DNA of 64,000 nucleotides from Gammaproteobacteria bacterium (GCA_016194635.1 JACQBC010000027.1:1-64000); one strand, 5' to 3'; shown: positions 8,797 to 17,221, counted from the first letter of the stretch. Numbers and translations: made by a program. Notes: generated by a model not told the origin, from the sequence alone.

Positions 8797-8808
8797 ATCA
8801 ATATGTTA
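8797..8808. repeat. Direct repeat ATCAATATGTTA, copy 2
   Basis: Same 12-mer as 8713-8724, here six bases before the -24 element. Proximity to the promoter suggests a regulatory site, possibly for IHF or a repressor, since enhancer binders usually sit further upstream. Confidence 0.45.
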
Positions 8809-8814
8809 CAACAT

Positions 8815-8830
8815 TGGCATAGGAGCTGCT
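8815..8830 (+). promoter_or_regulatory. Sigma-54 promoter of the 65-codon gene
   Basis: TTGGCATAGGAGCTGCT, with GG at 8816-8817 and GC at 8828-8829 and exactly 10 bases between them, as the sigma-54 consensus requires. It fits TGGCA and TGC and departs from consensus at three internal positions. The predicted start of transcription is near 8841, leaving a leader of about 23 bases that holds a strong AAAGGAG. Confidence 0.68.
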
Positions 8831-8863
8831 CTAAAAGTATGGATACTATAAAAAGGAGTGTCT

Positions 8864-9061
8864 ATGTCGAGCTTGACCCCGATCTGTCGCAAACTACTTC
8901 GCGCCATGGCGTTTGCCAACCACGTGGGCAGTCCCAGTGATTTTTATCGTTTGTTGTGTGTCCAGAATTTCGAGGCGAGTGCTCCCATTGCCCCACCGCG
9001 CCAGCAGTCGCTGCAACCGCGGCCGCAATCCTCGGCGCTATCCTTGATAAAAGCCGCTTAG
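8864..9061 (+). CDS. Small protein of unknown family under a sigma-54 promoter
   Basis: 65 residues, MSSLTPICRKLLRAMAFANH at the start. AAAGGAG ends 5 bases before this ATG; an in-frame GTG at 8858 overlaps the site and is less likely. The N-terminal 35 residues look helical and basic; the C-terminal half is rich in Pro, Gln, Ser and Ala and probably disordered. No signal peptide or TM. It diverges from the TCS 2 operon and ends against the convergent peroxiredoxin gene. I do not recognise the family. The promoter and ribosome-binding site are the main evidence that it is expressed. Confidence 0.62.
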   Translation: MSSLTPICRKLLRAMAFANHVGSPSDFYRLLCVQNFEASAPIAPPRQQSLQPRPQSSALSLIKAA

Positions 9062-9600
9062 TGCGGTCCCGCAGATTGAAGTTGTTTGATGGCGTTGATC
9101 ACGTCCATGCTATGCGTGGTGGTGTTGACCTTGGTGTAGATGCGGGCGATTTTACCTTCGGGGTTGATAATAAAAGTGTGCCGCTTGGCGTACTTGATCG
9201 GCCCCAGCGAAAACAACGCTTGGTAATCACCGCACACCCGGCCGGTGTCATCCGCCAATAATGGAAAGGGCAGCCGGTGTTTCTCGGCGAACTTCACATG
9301 GCTGCTAATCGAATCCAGACTCACCCCCAATACCTGCACCCCTAACTTTTGCAGTTGGCTGGTATCATCACGGAAGTGACAGGCTTCCTCGGTACATCCA
9401 GGGGTATCGTCCTTGGGATAAAAATATAAAACTACCCATTTACCACGGTACATCGCCAAGCTATGGGTCTTACCAGACTGATCTTGCAAACTAAAATCGG
9501 GGGCGGCCTGGCCGACTTCTAGATCGGCCGCGTGTCCCGTCACTGAAAATAAACCGCCTAACATCAGTGCTAACCCTCCTAATTTTAAATAGCGATGCAT
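9058..9600 (-). CDS. Exported Bcp-type peroxiredoxin
   Basis: 180 residues with an N-terminal signal peptide (cleavage near residue 24, HAADLEVG). The Bcp/PrxQ signature YFYPKDDTPGCTEEAC carries the peroxidatic Cys and, five residues on, the resolving Cys. It reduces hydroperoxides with thiol reductant. Most Bcp proteins are cytoplasmic; the signal peptide puts this one in the periplasm. Its stop overlaps the end of the convergent small gene by 3-4 bases. Confidence 0.88.
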   Translation of the reverse strand: MHRYLKLGGLALMLGGLFSVTGHAADLEVGQAAPDFSLQDQSGKTHSLAMYRGKWVVLYFYPKDDTPGCTEEACHFRDDTSQLQKLGVQVLGVSLDSISSHVKFAEKHRLPFPLLADDTGRVCGDYQALFSLGPIKYAKRHTFIINPEGKIARIYTKVNTTTHSMDVINAIKQLQSAGPH

Positions 9601-9695
9601 GCCTCACACCATACCATACTGTCGCCGGGAGTAAACCGGTAATTGATCATCGTTTCACAACGACCGGCCCCTAACCTATGCCCGTACTTACCAAT

Positions 9696-9812
9696 GAGGC
9701 GTATGGAAAGAATACCCCCCAAGACCGTCCGCCGCAGGGATATTGCTGCCGAGCCTAGAGGGATGTATTGACGGCGTGTCTTGGGTGGGGGGTATCCTTT
9801 CCACGTGACTCA
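9696..9812. repeat. Palindromic hairpin element, copy 1
   Basis: About 117 bases in the gap between the peroxiredoxin and AlkA-type genes. Outer arms (about 9696-9725 and 9776-9812) are imperfect inverted repeats containing GGAAAG-ATACCCCCC and its complement. The inner 58 bases (9722-9780) match copies 2 and 3 closely, including GGGATGTATTGACGGCG. It has no open reading frame, so it looks like a non-autonomous mobile or REP-like element. Confidence 0.8.
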
Positions 9813-9833
9813 GTAATATATTTAGCCACCCGA

Positions 9834-10442
9834 TCATCGCCACTGCCATAAGTACTTACAAACCACCGTGCGGTAAGGCCGCCAGCGCTCGGCGATGGAT
9901 TGCATGGTCAGGCGCAGCGCTTTGCCTTGTTTATCGATACGGTACAAACGTCGCATCGCATTTTGGATACCAAGGTCGTCCACCGCGAACACATCGCGTC
10001 GGTTAAGGCTGAACATTAATAACATTTCCACCGTCCATGTGCCCACCCCTTTAATTTGCGTGAGGTGTTCGATCAACGCGGCATCCGATTGTCGGGTTAA
10101 CACCGCGTAGGACAGATCGTCATCCTGGGAAAATTTAGCGATATTTTTAAGGTAACCGGCTTTTTGGCGCGACAACCCGGCGCGGCGTAAGCGTGTTAGC
10201 GGGATCTTACGCAGCAACTCCGGATGCGGGTACTGCGCCGGGAATAACTGCAGGAAGCGTGCATGAATGGTATCCGCGGCCTTACCGGATAACTGTTGCG
10301 AGATGATCGAGCGCAGCAGCACCGCGTAAATATCCCGGTTACGCCGCGCCGTTGGAAACGCGATGGACTCAATTAACGGCGTTAGTTTTTTATCGCGGGC
10401 AATCAAATAGCGCTTTATGTAATCCCGGCTAGGGGTGGGCAT
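9834..10442 (-). CDS. AlkA-type DNA-3-methyladenine glycosylase
   Basis: 202 residues, HhH-GPD superfamily. The helix-hairpin-helix is in LTQIKGVGTWTVEMLL and the catalytic Asp in FAVDDLGIQ (second Asp). IISQQLSGKAA is the usual N-terminal motif. It removes alkylated purines in base excision repair. The lack of a C-terminal iron-sulfur cysteine cluster separates it from MutY and Nth. It is shorter than E. coli AlkA and lacks its N-terminal domain, like many bacterial homologs. Confidence 0.9.
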   Translation of the reverse strand: MPTPSRDYIKRYLIARDKKLTPLIESIAFPTARRNRDIYAVLLRSIISQQLSGKAADTIHARFLQLFPAQYPHPELLRKIPLTRLRRAGLSRQKAGYLKNIAKFSQDDDLSYAVLTRQSDAALIEHLTQIKGVGTWTVEMLLMFSLNRRDVFAVDDLGIQNAMRRLYRIDKQGKALRLTMQSIAERWRPYRTVVCKYLWQWR

Positions 10443-10672
10443 GGTAAGCTCGTAACCTCTGCAACAAGCAACACGGATGGCATATTATCATAAGCCGAGC
10501 CCCGTATACCTCATGTCGTCCGCCGGACTAATTTAACACGCACGCGCCGACGATCTATAATCAACAGAACCTATGCACCGCGCGTGGATTTTACGCTCCC
10601 CTGGTAAGATACACATTACAGCGCCGGTTATTTCGGAACGACTATTTAGCCACCCACATTCGGGAGAATTTT

Positions 10673-10996
10673 ATGCGCAGGCGATCGCTTTATTTTCTAC
10701 TGTCTATTTTAACTAGCGACGCCCTGGCCGGTAATGCCGTTGGCAAAATCACCTCAATCACGGTGGCGGACAACTCGGCGTCGATTTTATTCAAACTCGA
10801 TGCACCCATCACCGACACGCCGCGTTGCAACGAGACCAACCGCTTCTCGATAAATTTAATGAAACCCGGCGGCATGGCGGCGTATATAGCGCTGCTGCAG
10901 GCCAAGCAACAAAATTATCGCGTCACGGTGACGGGGTTAAACACCTGCAGCAATGAATGGATGTCGGAGGACAGCAAGAATATTATCTTGGAATAG
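10673..10996 (+). CDS. Small secreted protein of unknown function
   Basis: 107 residues. Signal peptide at 1-20 (cut after DALAG or ALA), then a compact domain with two cysteines (CNET near 57 and TCSNEW near 96) that could form a disulfide. GGGAG stands about 8 bases before the ATG. The pattern of a central Cys, a FSINLMKPGGMAAYIALLQA stretch and a late TCS recalls a family of uncharacterised periplasmic proteins common in Gammaproteobacteria. It has no obvious operon partner. Confidence 0.72.
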   Translation: MRRRSLYFLLSILTSDALAGNAVGKITSITVADNSASILFKLDAPITDTPRCNETNRFSINLMKPGGMAAYIALLQAKQQNYRVTVTGLNTCSNEWMSEDSKNIILE

Positions 10997-11144
10997 CCGA
11001 TAACCCTGCGTTTATTCTTGTATTTGGCGGTTTCCGTTAGGCGTTCGGGTCTGGCTCCTCAACACAGGCTACTCAGCGCCACGTCATACCCGTAGCGTTT
11101 CGGGCTGGCCAGTTTGTCATCGATCCCGGCGCCGGTATACTAAT

Positions 11145-11264
11145 GAGTCACATGGAAAGGATACCCTCCAACCAAGACCGTCAGCAGCAGGGATGCTGCT
11201 GTCGAGTCTACAGGGAGGTATTGACGGCGTGTCTTGGTGGGAGGGTATCCTTTCCATGTGACTC
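11145..11264. repeat. Palindromic hairpin element, copy 2
   Basis: 120 bases with perfect 25-base inverted ends (11145-11169 and 11240-11264, starting GAGTCACATGG). The inner core aligns with copies 1 and 3. Copies 1 and 2 share outer-arm sequence as well. The right end runs into the hcp-like gene and supplies its TGA stop (11263-11265). Flanks read TAAT and AGTAAT, perhaps traces of a target duplication. Confidence 0.85.
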
Positions 11265-11676
11265 AGTAATAACTCACCTCAAAAGCCGTAGCGTTGAGGT
11301 AGAGCCGTTCCACCGGTTCACCGTTGGGGTGGTTAACGGCTAGAAACCGGTAATATACCGGCATACTGTTGTACAAGGTGAAGGTCAGGTATTCCTGCGA
11401 CTGGCCTTGACCGGTGCGGACAAAATGGAAAATGACTTTCTTAGCGTGGGATGAAAAGGTTTCCTGCACTATTCCCGCCGTGAAACCGTCAAGTTTTTTA
11501 CCGGTTTCAACGGCCTCGACGCGGGGTAGGCCGCATTCCCGATCCACCAGAGAGCCGGGCCGACTACGAATATCACGCCGCGAACGGAACACAAACAAAT
11601 CCAGTTGGATCATCCCCCGGTAACCGGTCGCCGTGGCATCGCCTTTAACACCTTCGTACTGCATATAGATGGGCAT
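11263..11676 (-). CDS. Hcp-family type VI secretion tube protein (orphan)
   Basis: 137 residues. MPIYMQYEGVKGDATATGY opens like Hcp proteins of the IYMKFDGIKGD type; DRECGLPRVEAVETGKKLDG, KKVIFHFVRTG and a late strand ending in AFEVSYY fit the family's strand order. Hcp hexamers form the tube of the type VI system and can carry effectors. No other type VI gene is in the window. It lies 24 bases downstream of an immunity-like gene and a decayed toxin gene, so it probably serves as carrier for that toxin. The last bases of the gene lie in the hairpin element. Confidence 0.78.
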   Translation of the reverse strand: MPIYMQYEGVKGDATATGYRGMIQLDLFVFRSRRDIRSRPGSLVDRECGLPRVEAVETGKKLDGFTAGIVQETFSSHAKKVIFHFVRTGQGQSQEYLTFTLYNSMPVYYRFLAVNHPNGEPVERLYLNATAFEVSYY

Positions 11677-11700
11677 AGTGTTTCCTATAATTTCATTGAT

Positions 11701-12303
11701 TTAATTTTCCCAGACCTTATCGATTTCAATACCGAATAGTTTGTTCTTTTCCACCACGTTTTTGAAGGTGTTGGGATTGTCGTCGGGATGGTGTTCGGCG
11801 TAGTAAATTCGGCCGCGGGCTTCCGGTATCATGAATAACTTGGCGTGCGGTACTTTATCGGCTAAAAATGCCGGCTTTTCCAACCACCCCTGTTTACCGG
11901 TGCTGTAAATTGCATACCGAGAATTCGCCTTATCTATCGCATCGATCCAATGGAACACATTCATAAAATACCAGGTCTCCCCTTGGAACGGGACTGGAAG
12001 TAATTCCGCCACGTCATTGATCACCGGCCGCAGCAATTCAGCGGCCCGAGGCCCGAGAAAATAACTGCCCGGAGTGAGTTCAGTAATGTCCGGGTCTTTA
12101 TATTTATTGATATTACGGCCATCGTCATCGAACCAGCGAATACCTGGTGGATGCCAATTTGCCACTTTCTTATCTGGTTGACAATTGAAAATACCTTCGG
12201 GGGTGGTGTTGCGTTTACCCGTCATCGCTAAATCCCACACACTCTCTTGGTAGACAAAGTGTTTTTTGTTCGTGTCATCGGGAAACAGGGCATACACAAT
12301 CAT
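11701..12303 (-). CDS. Imm11/DUF1629-like immunity protein
   Basis: 200 residues, no signal peptide. LLPVPFQGETWYFMNVFHWIDAID, then KLFMIPEARGRIYYAE and a C-terminal FGIEIDKVWEN resemble the DUF1629 (MXAN_0049, Imm11) immunity family. The ATG is one base after the toxin stop, and GGAGG inside the toxin's last codons is its ribosome-binding site, so the pair is translationally coupled. It should neutralise the AHH nuclease encoded upstream. The immunity role is inferred from family resemblance and position. Confidence 0.65.
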   Translation of the reverse strand: MIVYALFPDDTNKKHFVYQESVWDLAMTGKRNTTPEGIFNCQPDKKVANWHPPGIRWFDDDGRNINKYKDPDITELTPGSYFLGPRAAELLRPVINDVAELLPVPFQGETWYFMNVFHWIDAIDKANSRYAIYSTGKQGWLEKPAFLADKVPHAKLFMIPEARGRIYYAEHHPDDNPNTFKNVVEKNKLFGIEIDKVWEN

Positions 12304-12304
12304 G

Positions 12305-12905
12305 TCATACCTCCTTCTTTATTGATTTTTTGATGGGAAAGGTGCCTGTCTGAAGCTGTTTACCAATTTCCCGGAAGACTTTCAAGATATCGTCCTGTGT
12401 CGCGCCGGGCACGTCTGCCGCATCCACCAAAAGGAATACATTTCGATAATAATGCCCAGTATGAGTTCGCTGGTGAGAGTACGCATTGGGCATCTTCGGG
12501 TGTGGCGTATCCGCCACTCGAATCGGGAGGTAAACCCCCAAGGCTTCGTGATCGAACGGAATTTCATACCGGACAAGAATCCTCAATGTATCTTGTGCGC
12601 GCGGATCACCCCATCCCGGAATGTGGTGTGCAGCCGTGTTGTTGGGTTTTTTGCCATGCCACGTTTGCACGCATGTTTTTGTTGAGCTGCCGCGATGCCT
12701 GGTTGCGGGCGCGCTCTTTATAAACATCCACGTTCTCGCGTATGTCCTTCAAGGCCCCCTGCAATTCCTCGCGGGTCTAATGGATGACCTGGGTCATCAG
12801 GTCGCGGGCAAGCGCCATGTTGTTGTTGGTTATCTCGAGCAAACCATCGAGCAGTTGTTCCTTGCTGAGAAACACTATTTCCGATTCTGGTTCCGGTGTT
12901 GCCAT
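12305..12905 (-). pseudogene. AHH-nuclease toxin gene broken by a stop and a frameshift
   Basis: The C-terminal part has NTAAHHIPGWGDPRAQDTL and later HQRTHTGHYYRNV, the motifs of AHH-type HNH nuclease toxins. Reading from an ATG at 12903-12905 (AAGGA 8 bases before) gives 42 codons, MATPEPESEIVFLSKEQLLD onward, then TAG at 12777-12779. The same frame continues as a helical stretch (TREELQGALKDIRE to NMRANVAWQK). It then needs a one-base shift at the run of six A (minus strand; 12647-12652) to enter the AHH frame. With five A the junction reads WQKPNNTAAHH, as expected. Either the gene has decayed or the homopolymer is miscalled; the TAG is one change from Gln (CAG). Confidence 0.75.
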
Positions 12906-13147
12906 GTTCTGTGTCCTTTCCCTAGAAACCCCTGGCAGGATATTACCAAATATTTACGTGAAATTCTGGTGATTTAAGTGCAGGTGGAAAAACCGAGCCG
13001 CCGAAGAGGGCCATCAATTGATTTCTATAAATATGCGGTTATGTTAATTCTCCATGAAAAGTAACCCTATGAATTCGGCGCCGCTTCGGATACATGTGCC
13101 GACAGCCGAGCCCTATTCTATTCTTAAATTCCTGAGCCCGCCGCAGG

Positions 13148-13825
13148 CTAGCCGTCACGGATCTGTCCATCAAGAATGCTAACGACGCGTTTGGCACGGG
13201 CAACAATATTGGGGTCGTGCGTTGCGAATAACAGCGTGACCCGATCCTGTTGATTCAGGCGTTGCATCAGATCGAGAATTTCCTCGCCGGTTTTGGAATC
13301 GAGGTTCGCGGTTGGCTCATCCGACAGCACGATACTGGGGGTGGTGATCAAGGCGCGTGCGATGGCCACGCGCTGACGCTGACCGCCGCTCAATTCCTCC
13401 GTTTTATGTTGCGCACGATCGGCGAGCCCGACACGCTCCAACATCGCCTGCACTTTTTCCTGGCGCTCCTGCTTTGGCAGTTTCTTTAATACCAAGGGCA
13501 GTTCCACGTTGCCGAACACACTGAGCACCGGAATGAGATTGAACGACTGGAAAATAAAGCCGATCCGATCACGTCGCAGCCGTGCCAACTCACGATCATT
13601 CAATTGGTTGACCGCCTGATCGTCCACCCACACCTCGCCGGAACTGGGGTGGTCGAGCGCCCCCATCAATTGCAGTGCCGTTGACTTGCCGCTGCCGGAC
13701 GGCCCCACCAGCGCGACGAATTCACCTTGTGTGATTTCGAGCGAGACGTTGCGTAACGCATGCACGGTGGTCTGGCCGAGACGGTATTCTTTACTGACGG
13801 ATTTAAGCGTGATACTCATAGTCAT
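13148..13825 (-). CDS. ABC transporter ATPase, LolD/MacB type
   Basis: 225 residues. Walker A GPSGSGKSTAL, signature LSGGQRQRVAIARAL, Walker B VLSDEPTANLD and the H-loop THD near the end are intact. It belongs to the LolD/MacB/FtsE class that works with FtsX-type permeases, two of which are encoded upstream. Last gene of the six-gene operon. GGAG lies 2 bases before the first ATG and 8 before an ATG two codons in (13819), so translation may start at 13819. Confidence 0.93.
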   Translation of the reverse strand: MTMSITLKSVSKEYRLGQTTVHALRNVSLEITQGEFVALVGPSGSGKSTALQLMGALDHPSSGEVWVDDQAVNQLNDRELARLRRDRIGFIFQSFNLIPVLSVFGNVELPLVLKKLPKQERQEKVQAMLERVGLADRAQHKTEELSGGQRQRVAIARALITTPSIVLSDEPTANLDSKTGEEILDLMQRLNQQDRVTLLFATHDPNIVARAKRVVSILDGQIRDG

Positions 13826-13834
13826 TTCTCCAGG

Positions 13835-15199
13835 TTAGAAATTCGCGCCCAGCCAAAGCTCAAGTGCATTGGACACCGGGTTGTTGCCAAATTCTGAATC
13901 GCGCGCGCCGTTATTGTGTGACAGCACCAGCCGCAGCTCGTAATAATCGGAGATCGCGTATTTGCCTTGCAGGCGTAACGAATAGGATCGATCACTGGCC
14001 ATGAGCGCACTGCTGTCCAGCGTATAATGTTCGCGAAACTCGTCCTGATAACTTAGCAGTAAATAATCCCGATTCATTGCCATCACGCGATAATCACGTG
14101 TGATTGAGGTATTGCTACCAACGGCAAGCTGTGCATCCGCGCTGCGAAAATAGTTCTGCCGTTGGTTCGACGAGTAGCCCTGTTGATTGCGGTAATATTC
14201 GACAAACACGCGTGTCTTGCTGCCGAGGTCGAGCGAGGAACCCGCAACCGCCTGCCAATAGGGGCTATCCTGAGTCACAGGTATAGCAGAAGTGTTATAG
14301 TAGTTACGGTAATTTTCCGCAAAGCGTGCCGCCTCCATATAAAACGTCACACCAGGAAATACATCCGCTGAGAATGAACCACCCAGCATCCGTTCGTACG
14401 GACGTCCATCCGGGTAACGTTCGCCGTCAAAATAATACAGCGCGAAATCGCGCTGTGGCACCGAGAGGCCCCACTTGAGCCCCCAACGATGGCTATCACT
14501 GTGATACCAGCGGTCGTAATTGCGGGTGATGATTACGTCCAGTGACTGTGCGCCGAGTAAACGATTCACCCACAACATCGGCTGCCCTTCGGTCTCACGG
14601 CTCGGGTCGAGGGGATCGCGCAACGGCACCACCACGTTGACCGGGTTGAAACCCTGCGCGTGCCCCCAGGTGATACGCCGCTTGCCGAGATTCACAAAGC
14701 TGTACTCGCCTTTCCAGTCCGCGAACAGTTCATCAATGCGCGACTCTTCGCGCAGCGTCGCATCCGGTTCCCGATAACTGGATGCGGCAGAATATCCCTT
14801 GAATAACCAGCGCCACGACTTGGATTCGTTTAGATAATCCGTGGTGGTCAGCCGCGTTTCTAACTGGGTGAGATCCGCCATTACTAACTGGATGCGATTA
14901 TCAGGATTAATTCGCGAACCAAGATTAAGATCGTTACGTGTGTTCTTGAGAAACACTGAACCGTCCACTTTGATAGGCTGTGATGGGGCATTCGCGGTAC
15001 CGCGTGTATCACCGGAAGGCGGCTCGGAGGCAGGGCCAACCTCTTTGAGCACGGCAAAGGGGTCTTCGCCGCCAAACGGATCGGCTGTTCCCGCTGTCGG
15101 TTGCGCATGCCCGCGGCTAACAAACCCGGCACACAATACACCTACGACAACCGCCAGGACGGTAATATGCACAGCTCTTTCTTCATCGACCCGTGGCAT
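13835..15199 (-). CDS. Outer-membrane beta-barrel protein of the Lol-like operon
   Basis: 454 residues. Signal-like N-terminus (about 10-32, ending in GHAQ), a Pro/Gly/Ser-rich linker to about 75, then amphipathic strands ending with ALELWLGANF, a terminal aromatic as in outer-membrane barrels. GKRRITWGHAQGFNPVNVV and repeated aromatic strand pairs resemble DUF1302-like porins. The ATG overlaps the preceding stop (TGATG), so translation is coupled. It is probably the outer-membrane acceptor or exit for what the ABC transporter and LolA-like carrier move. I cannot name the substrate. Confidence 0.68.
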   Translation of the reverse strand: MPRVDEERAVHITVLAVVVGVLCAGFVSRGHAQPTAGTADPFGGEDPFAVLKEVGPASEPPSGDTRGTANAPSQPIKVDGSVFLKNTRNDLNLGSRINPDNRIQLVMADLTQLETRLTTTDYLNESKSWRWLFKGYSAASSYREPDATLREESRIDELFADWKGEYSFVNLGKRRITWGHAQGFNPVNVVVPLRDPLDPSRETEGQPMLWVNRLLGAQSLDVIITRNYDRWYHSDSHRWGLKWGLSVPQRDFALYYFDGERYPDGRPYERMLGGSFSADVFPGVTFYMEAARFAENYRNYYNTSAIPVTQDSPYWQAVAGSSLDLGSKTRVFVEYYRNQQGYSSNQRQNYFRSADAQLAVGSNTSITRDYRVMAMNRDYLLLSYQDEFREHYTLDSSALMASDRSYSLRLQGKYAISDYYELRLVLSHNNGARDSEFGNNPVSNALELWLGANF

Positions 15200-15996
15200 C
15201 AGCGTTTCATCAGCGCGCTGGGCAGAAAGGTTTCCGCGGGAAAGCCCGGTACGGTACCGTGCTTGAAATAACGGATCACGGTTTTTTTATCGCGCTCCAG
15301 CACACTGCTCATCACGAAGGTGTCGGGCATGTCGGCGGGGATGCCATTCACACCCGGTGATGAAGACTTCATGTCCAGGCGCTTTAATAGCTGCTGGGAA
15401 AACGTGTAGTAGTCACGCCGCAACGGAAAGTTATCCGCCTTGCGTATCCAGTAAATGATCTTGGCGTAGGGCGTACTCTCGTCCTTGGCCAGTAACTCCA
15501 GTTTATAGGTTTCGATCTCAGCCAACTTTTCCGTGCCCAGGATGCGCGGCGTGTATTCCTTGCTGAGGCGCGGTGATAGCAGATCGGTATTGGAAAAGTC
15601 GCTGTTGGATAGACTGTTCGATTCTGATATCCGCATCGACCGGTTAATGTTCGGCAGGAAGATCCAATAGTTACGCCGTCCGGCCTGCAACATCTTCTCA
15701 CCCTTGTTGCGTGGAGGAAAAATTGTTTCGGCCAGCACATGATCGGTATCCTGATATTTAAGCACCATCCGATAGGTCTTGCGCAATTCATTCTCACGAT
15801 ACACCAGCAATTCCAGTTCCACCTGGGTATTCTTGAGATTAAGATCCCACTTGTCGTCAGCTTGATCGAGTATCTGCAATGCCGAGGGTTGTTGTGCAAA
15901 ACCGCTTGACGTAACACATACCGCTAACACCATGCCGGCAAACCCGTTGGCGTGAAGACCGCTGATGGCTTTTTTATGGGATCGGATACCTTGCAT
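15199..15996 (-). CDS. LolA-like periplasmic carrier (outer membrane lipoprotein-sorting family)
   Basis: 265 residues. Signal peptide with an unusually long basic start (hydrophobic core about 17-34, ending SGFAQQ). The mature part follows the LolA-like pattern of curved beta-sheet proteins: ILDQADDKWDLNLKNTQVELELLVY, KMLQAGRRNYWIFLPNINRSMRIS, LLSPRLSKEYTPRILG. Such proteins shield acyl chains across the periplasm. GGAGG sits within the upstream permease gene. Its position between permeases and barrel suggests a dedicated carrier. Confidence 0.8.
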   Translation of the reverse strand: MQGIRSHKKAISGLHANGFAGMVLAVCVTSSGFAQQPSALQILDQADDKWDLNLKNTQVELELLVYRENELRKTYRMVLKYQDTDHVLAETIFPPRNKGEKMLQAGRRNYWIFLPNINRSMRISESNSLSNSDFSNTDLLSPRLSKEYTPRILGTEKLAEIETYKLELLAKDESTPYAKIIYWIRKADNFPLRRDYYTFSQQLLKRLDMKSSSPGVNGIPADMPDTFVMSSVLERDKKTVIRYFKHGTVPGFPAETFLPSALMKR

Positions 15997-15997
15997 G

Positions 15998-17221
15998 TCA
16001 TGCCTCCGTTAATGCTTCAACCGGACTGAGGCTCGCCGAGATCGACGCGGGCCACGCGCTGGCGAGCACACCCACCAGCAACGGCATCACGACGCCAAAG
16101 ACGCTCATCATCACGTCCAGCCGTGGCAGGATGGTGAGTTCTTGGCGGGTTCCCGGCGCCGGTGGTAGGTGAATACCGCCGTGGACCGCGATCACCCAGG
16201 TTAATCCGCTCGTAAAAACCACTCCGGCGATGGCACCGATACCGCCAATGATCAGGCCCTCGGTCAGAAACAATCGTCGGACCTGATTTTTTTCCATCCC
16301 CAGTGCGCGCAGCGTGCCGATCTCGCGCCTGCGCTCCATCACCGCCATCGCCATGACATTGCCTATACCGGCCCCGACCAATACAAATAAAACCACACCA
16401 ACCACGATGGAGATCACCTTGAAGGATGCAATCGCTTGGGCGTAGATAGGAATTAATTCCGGGTAGCCACGGGTAACATAGTTAATTTTCTCATGGCGTA
16501 AGGCGGCGATTACACGTTGCATTAAAGCCGGGATAAAATCGAAATCCTGCGCAGCCACCACCACCTGCGATACACGATTTGGCACGCGCAATAATTTCTG
16601 GCCGTCATCCAGGCGAATTTCCAAATAGGTCGATGATGGAAAATGCCGTCCGTTTTTGGTTCCCACCAGCCTGCCATGGGTTAAATTCAATCCGCCGTAA
16701 AAAGTCCGCACCACCATCGAAACCGGATCACCGATCTTGATACCCAGGCTGTCGGCGAGATCGGCCCCGAGGATCACCTCGCCCGGCGCGTCACTCAGCG
16801 GTTTTCCCGCCATAATTAAATCTTCCTGACGCGTCAGGGTTTTTCGTTGCCGCGCAACCTCCACCGCCTGTCCGTCGAAGAAGGTACTCTTGAGTCCACT
16901 GCTGACCATACCGGAGAAATTCAACTTGCCGAAGGCCGCGCTCACTCCCGGCAGTGTATTAATACGCTCCACCAATTCAGCGCCATTTTCCAAGGTCACC
17001 TGTAAGGGTTCGGATTTTCTCAGATCCTGATAGTCACGATGTTCGATCTGAAATGCGCCGGTGTTGGCGTTAATTTCATACCTGGCCCAGTCGCGTTGCA
17101 TTCCATAAATAAAATTTCCAGAGCCGATAATCACCAACACACCGAACACGATAGAAATTTCCGTCAATAAAGTTCGGCGTCGATTGCGCCACAGGTTTTT
17201 GTAAGCGAGCTGAAAAAGCAT
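15998..17221 (-). CDS. FtsX-type ABC transporter permease (second copy)
   Basis: About 407 residues from MLFQLAYKNLWRNRRRTLL. An upstream in-frame start (17314) would lie inside the preceding gene; GGGG 8 bases before 17221 supports the chosen ATG. One N-terminal helix, a large periplasmic MacB-like domain (about 45-270), then three C-terminal helices with the cytoplasmic RRREIGTLRALGMEKNQV motif that contacts the ATPase. It pairs with the permease encoded just upstream, as LolC pairs with LolE. Confidence 0.9.
   Translation of the reverse strand: MLFQLAYKNLWRNRRRTLLTEISIVFGVLVIIGSGNFIYGMQRDWARYEINANTGAFQIEHRDYQDLRKSEPLQVTLENGAELVERINTLPGVSAAFGKLNFSGMVSSGLKSTFFDGQAVEVARQRKTLTRQEDLIMAGKPLSDAPGEVILGADLADSLGIKIGDPVSMVVRTFYGGLNLTHGRLVGTKNGRHFPSSTYLEIRLDDGQKLLRVPNRVSQVVVAAQDFDFIPALMQRVIAALRHEKINYVTRGYPELIPIYAQAIASFKVISIVVGVVLFVLVGAGIGNVMAMAVMERRREIGTLRALGMEKNQVRRLFLTEGLIIGGIGAIAGVVFTSGLTWVIAVHGGIHLPPAPGTRQELTILPRLDVMMSVFGVVMPLLVGVLASAWPASISASLSPVEALTEA

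Noticed and set aside
11049-11138. Short open stretch on the minus strand ending GIDDKLASPKRYGYDVALSSLC next to the hairpin element
   Set aside because: Composition looks gene-like, but it is only about 26 codons with a stop just upstream. It could be the remnant of a gene, but there is no start, partner or recognisable family.
12397-12977. Forward frames opposite the broken toxin gene
   Set aside because: They are shadows of the toxin frame; the minus strand carries the AHH motifs and a ribosome-binding site.
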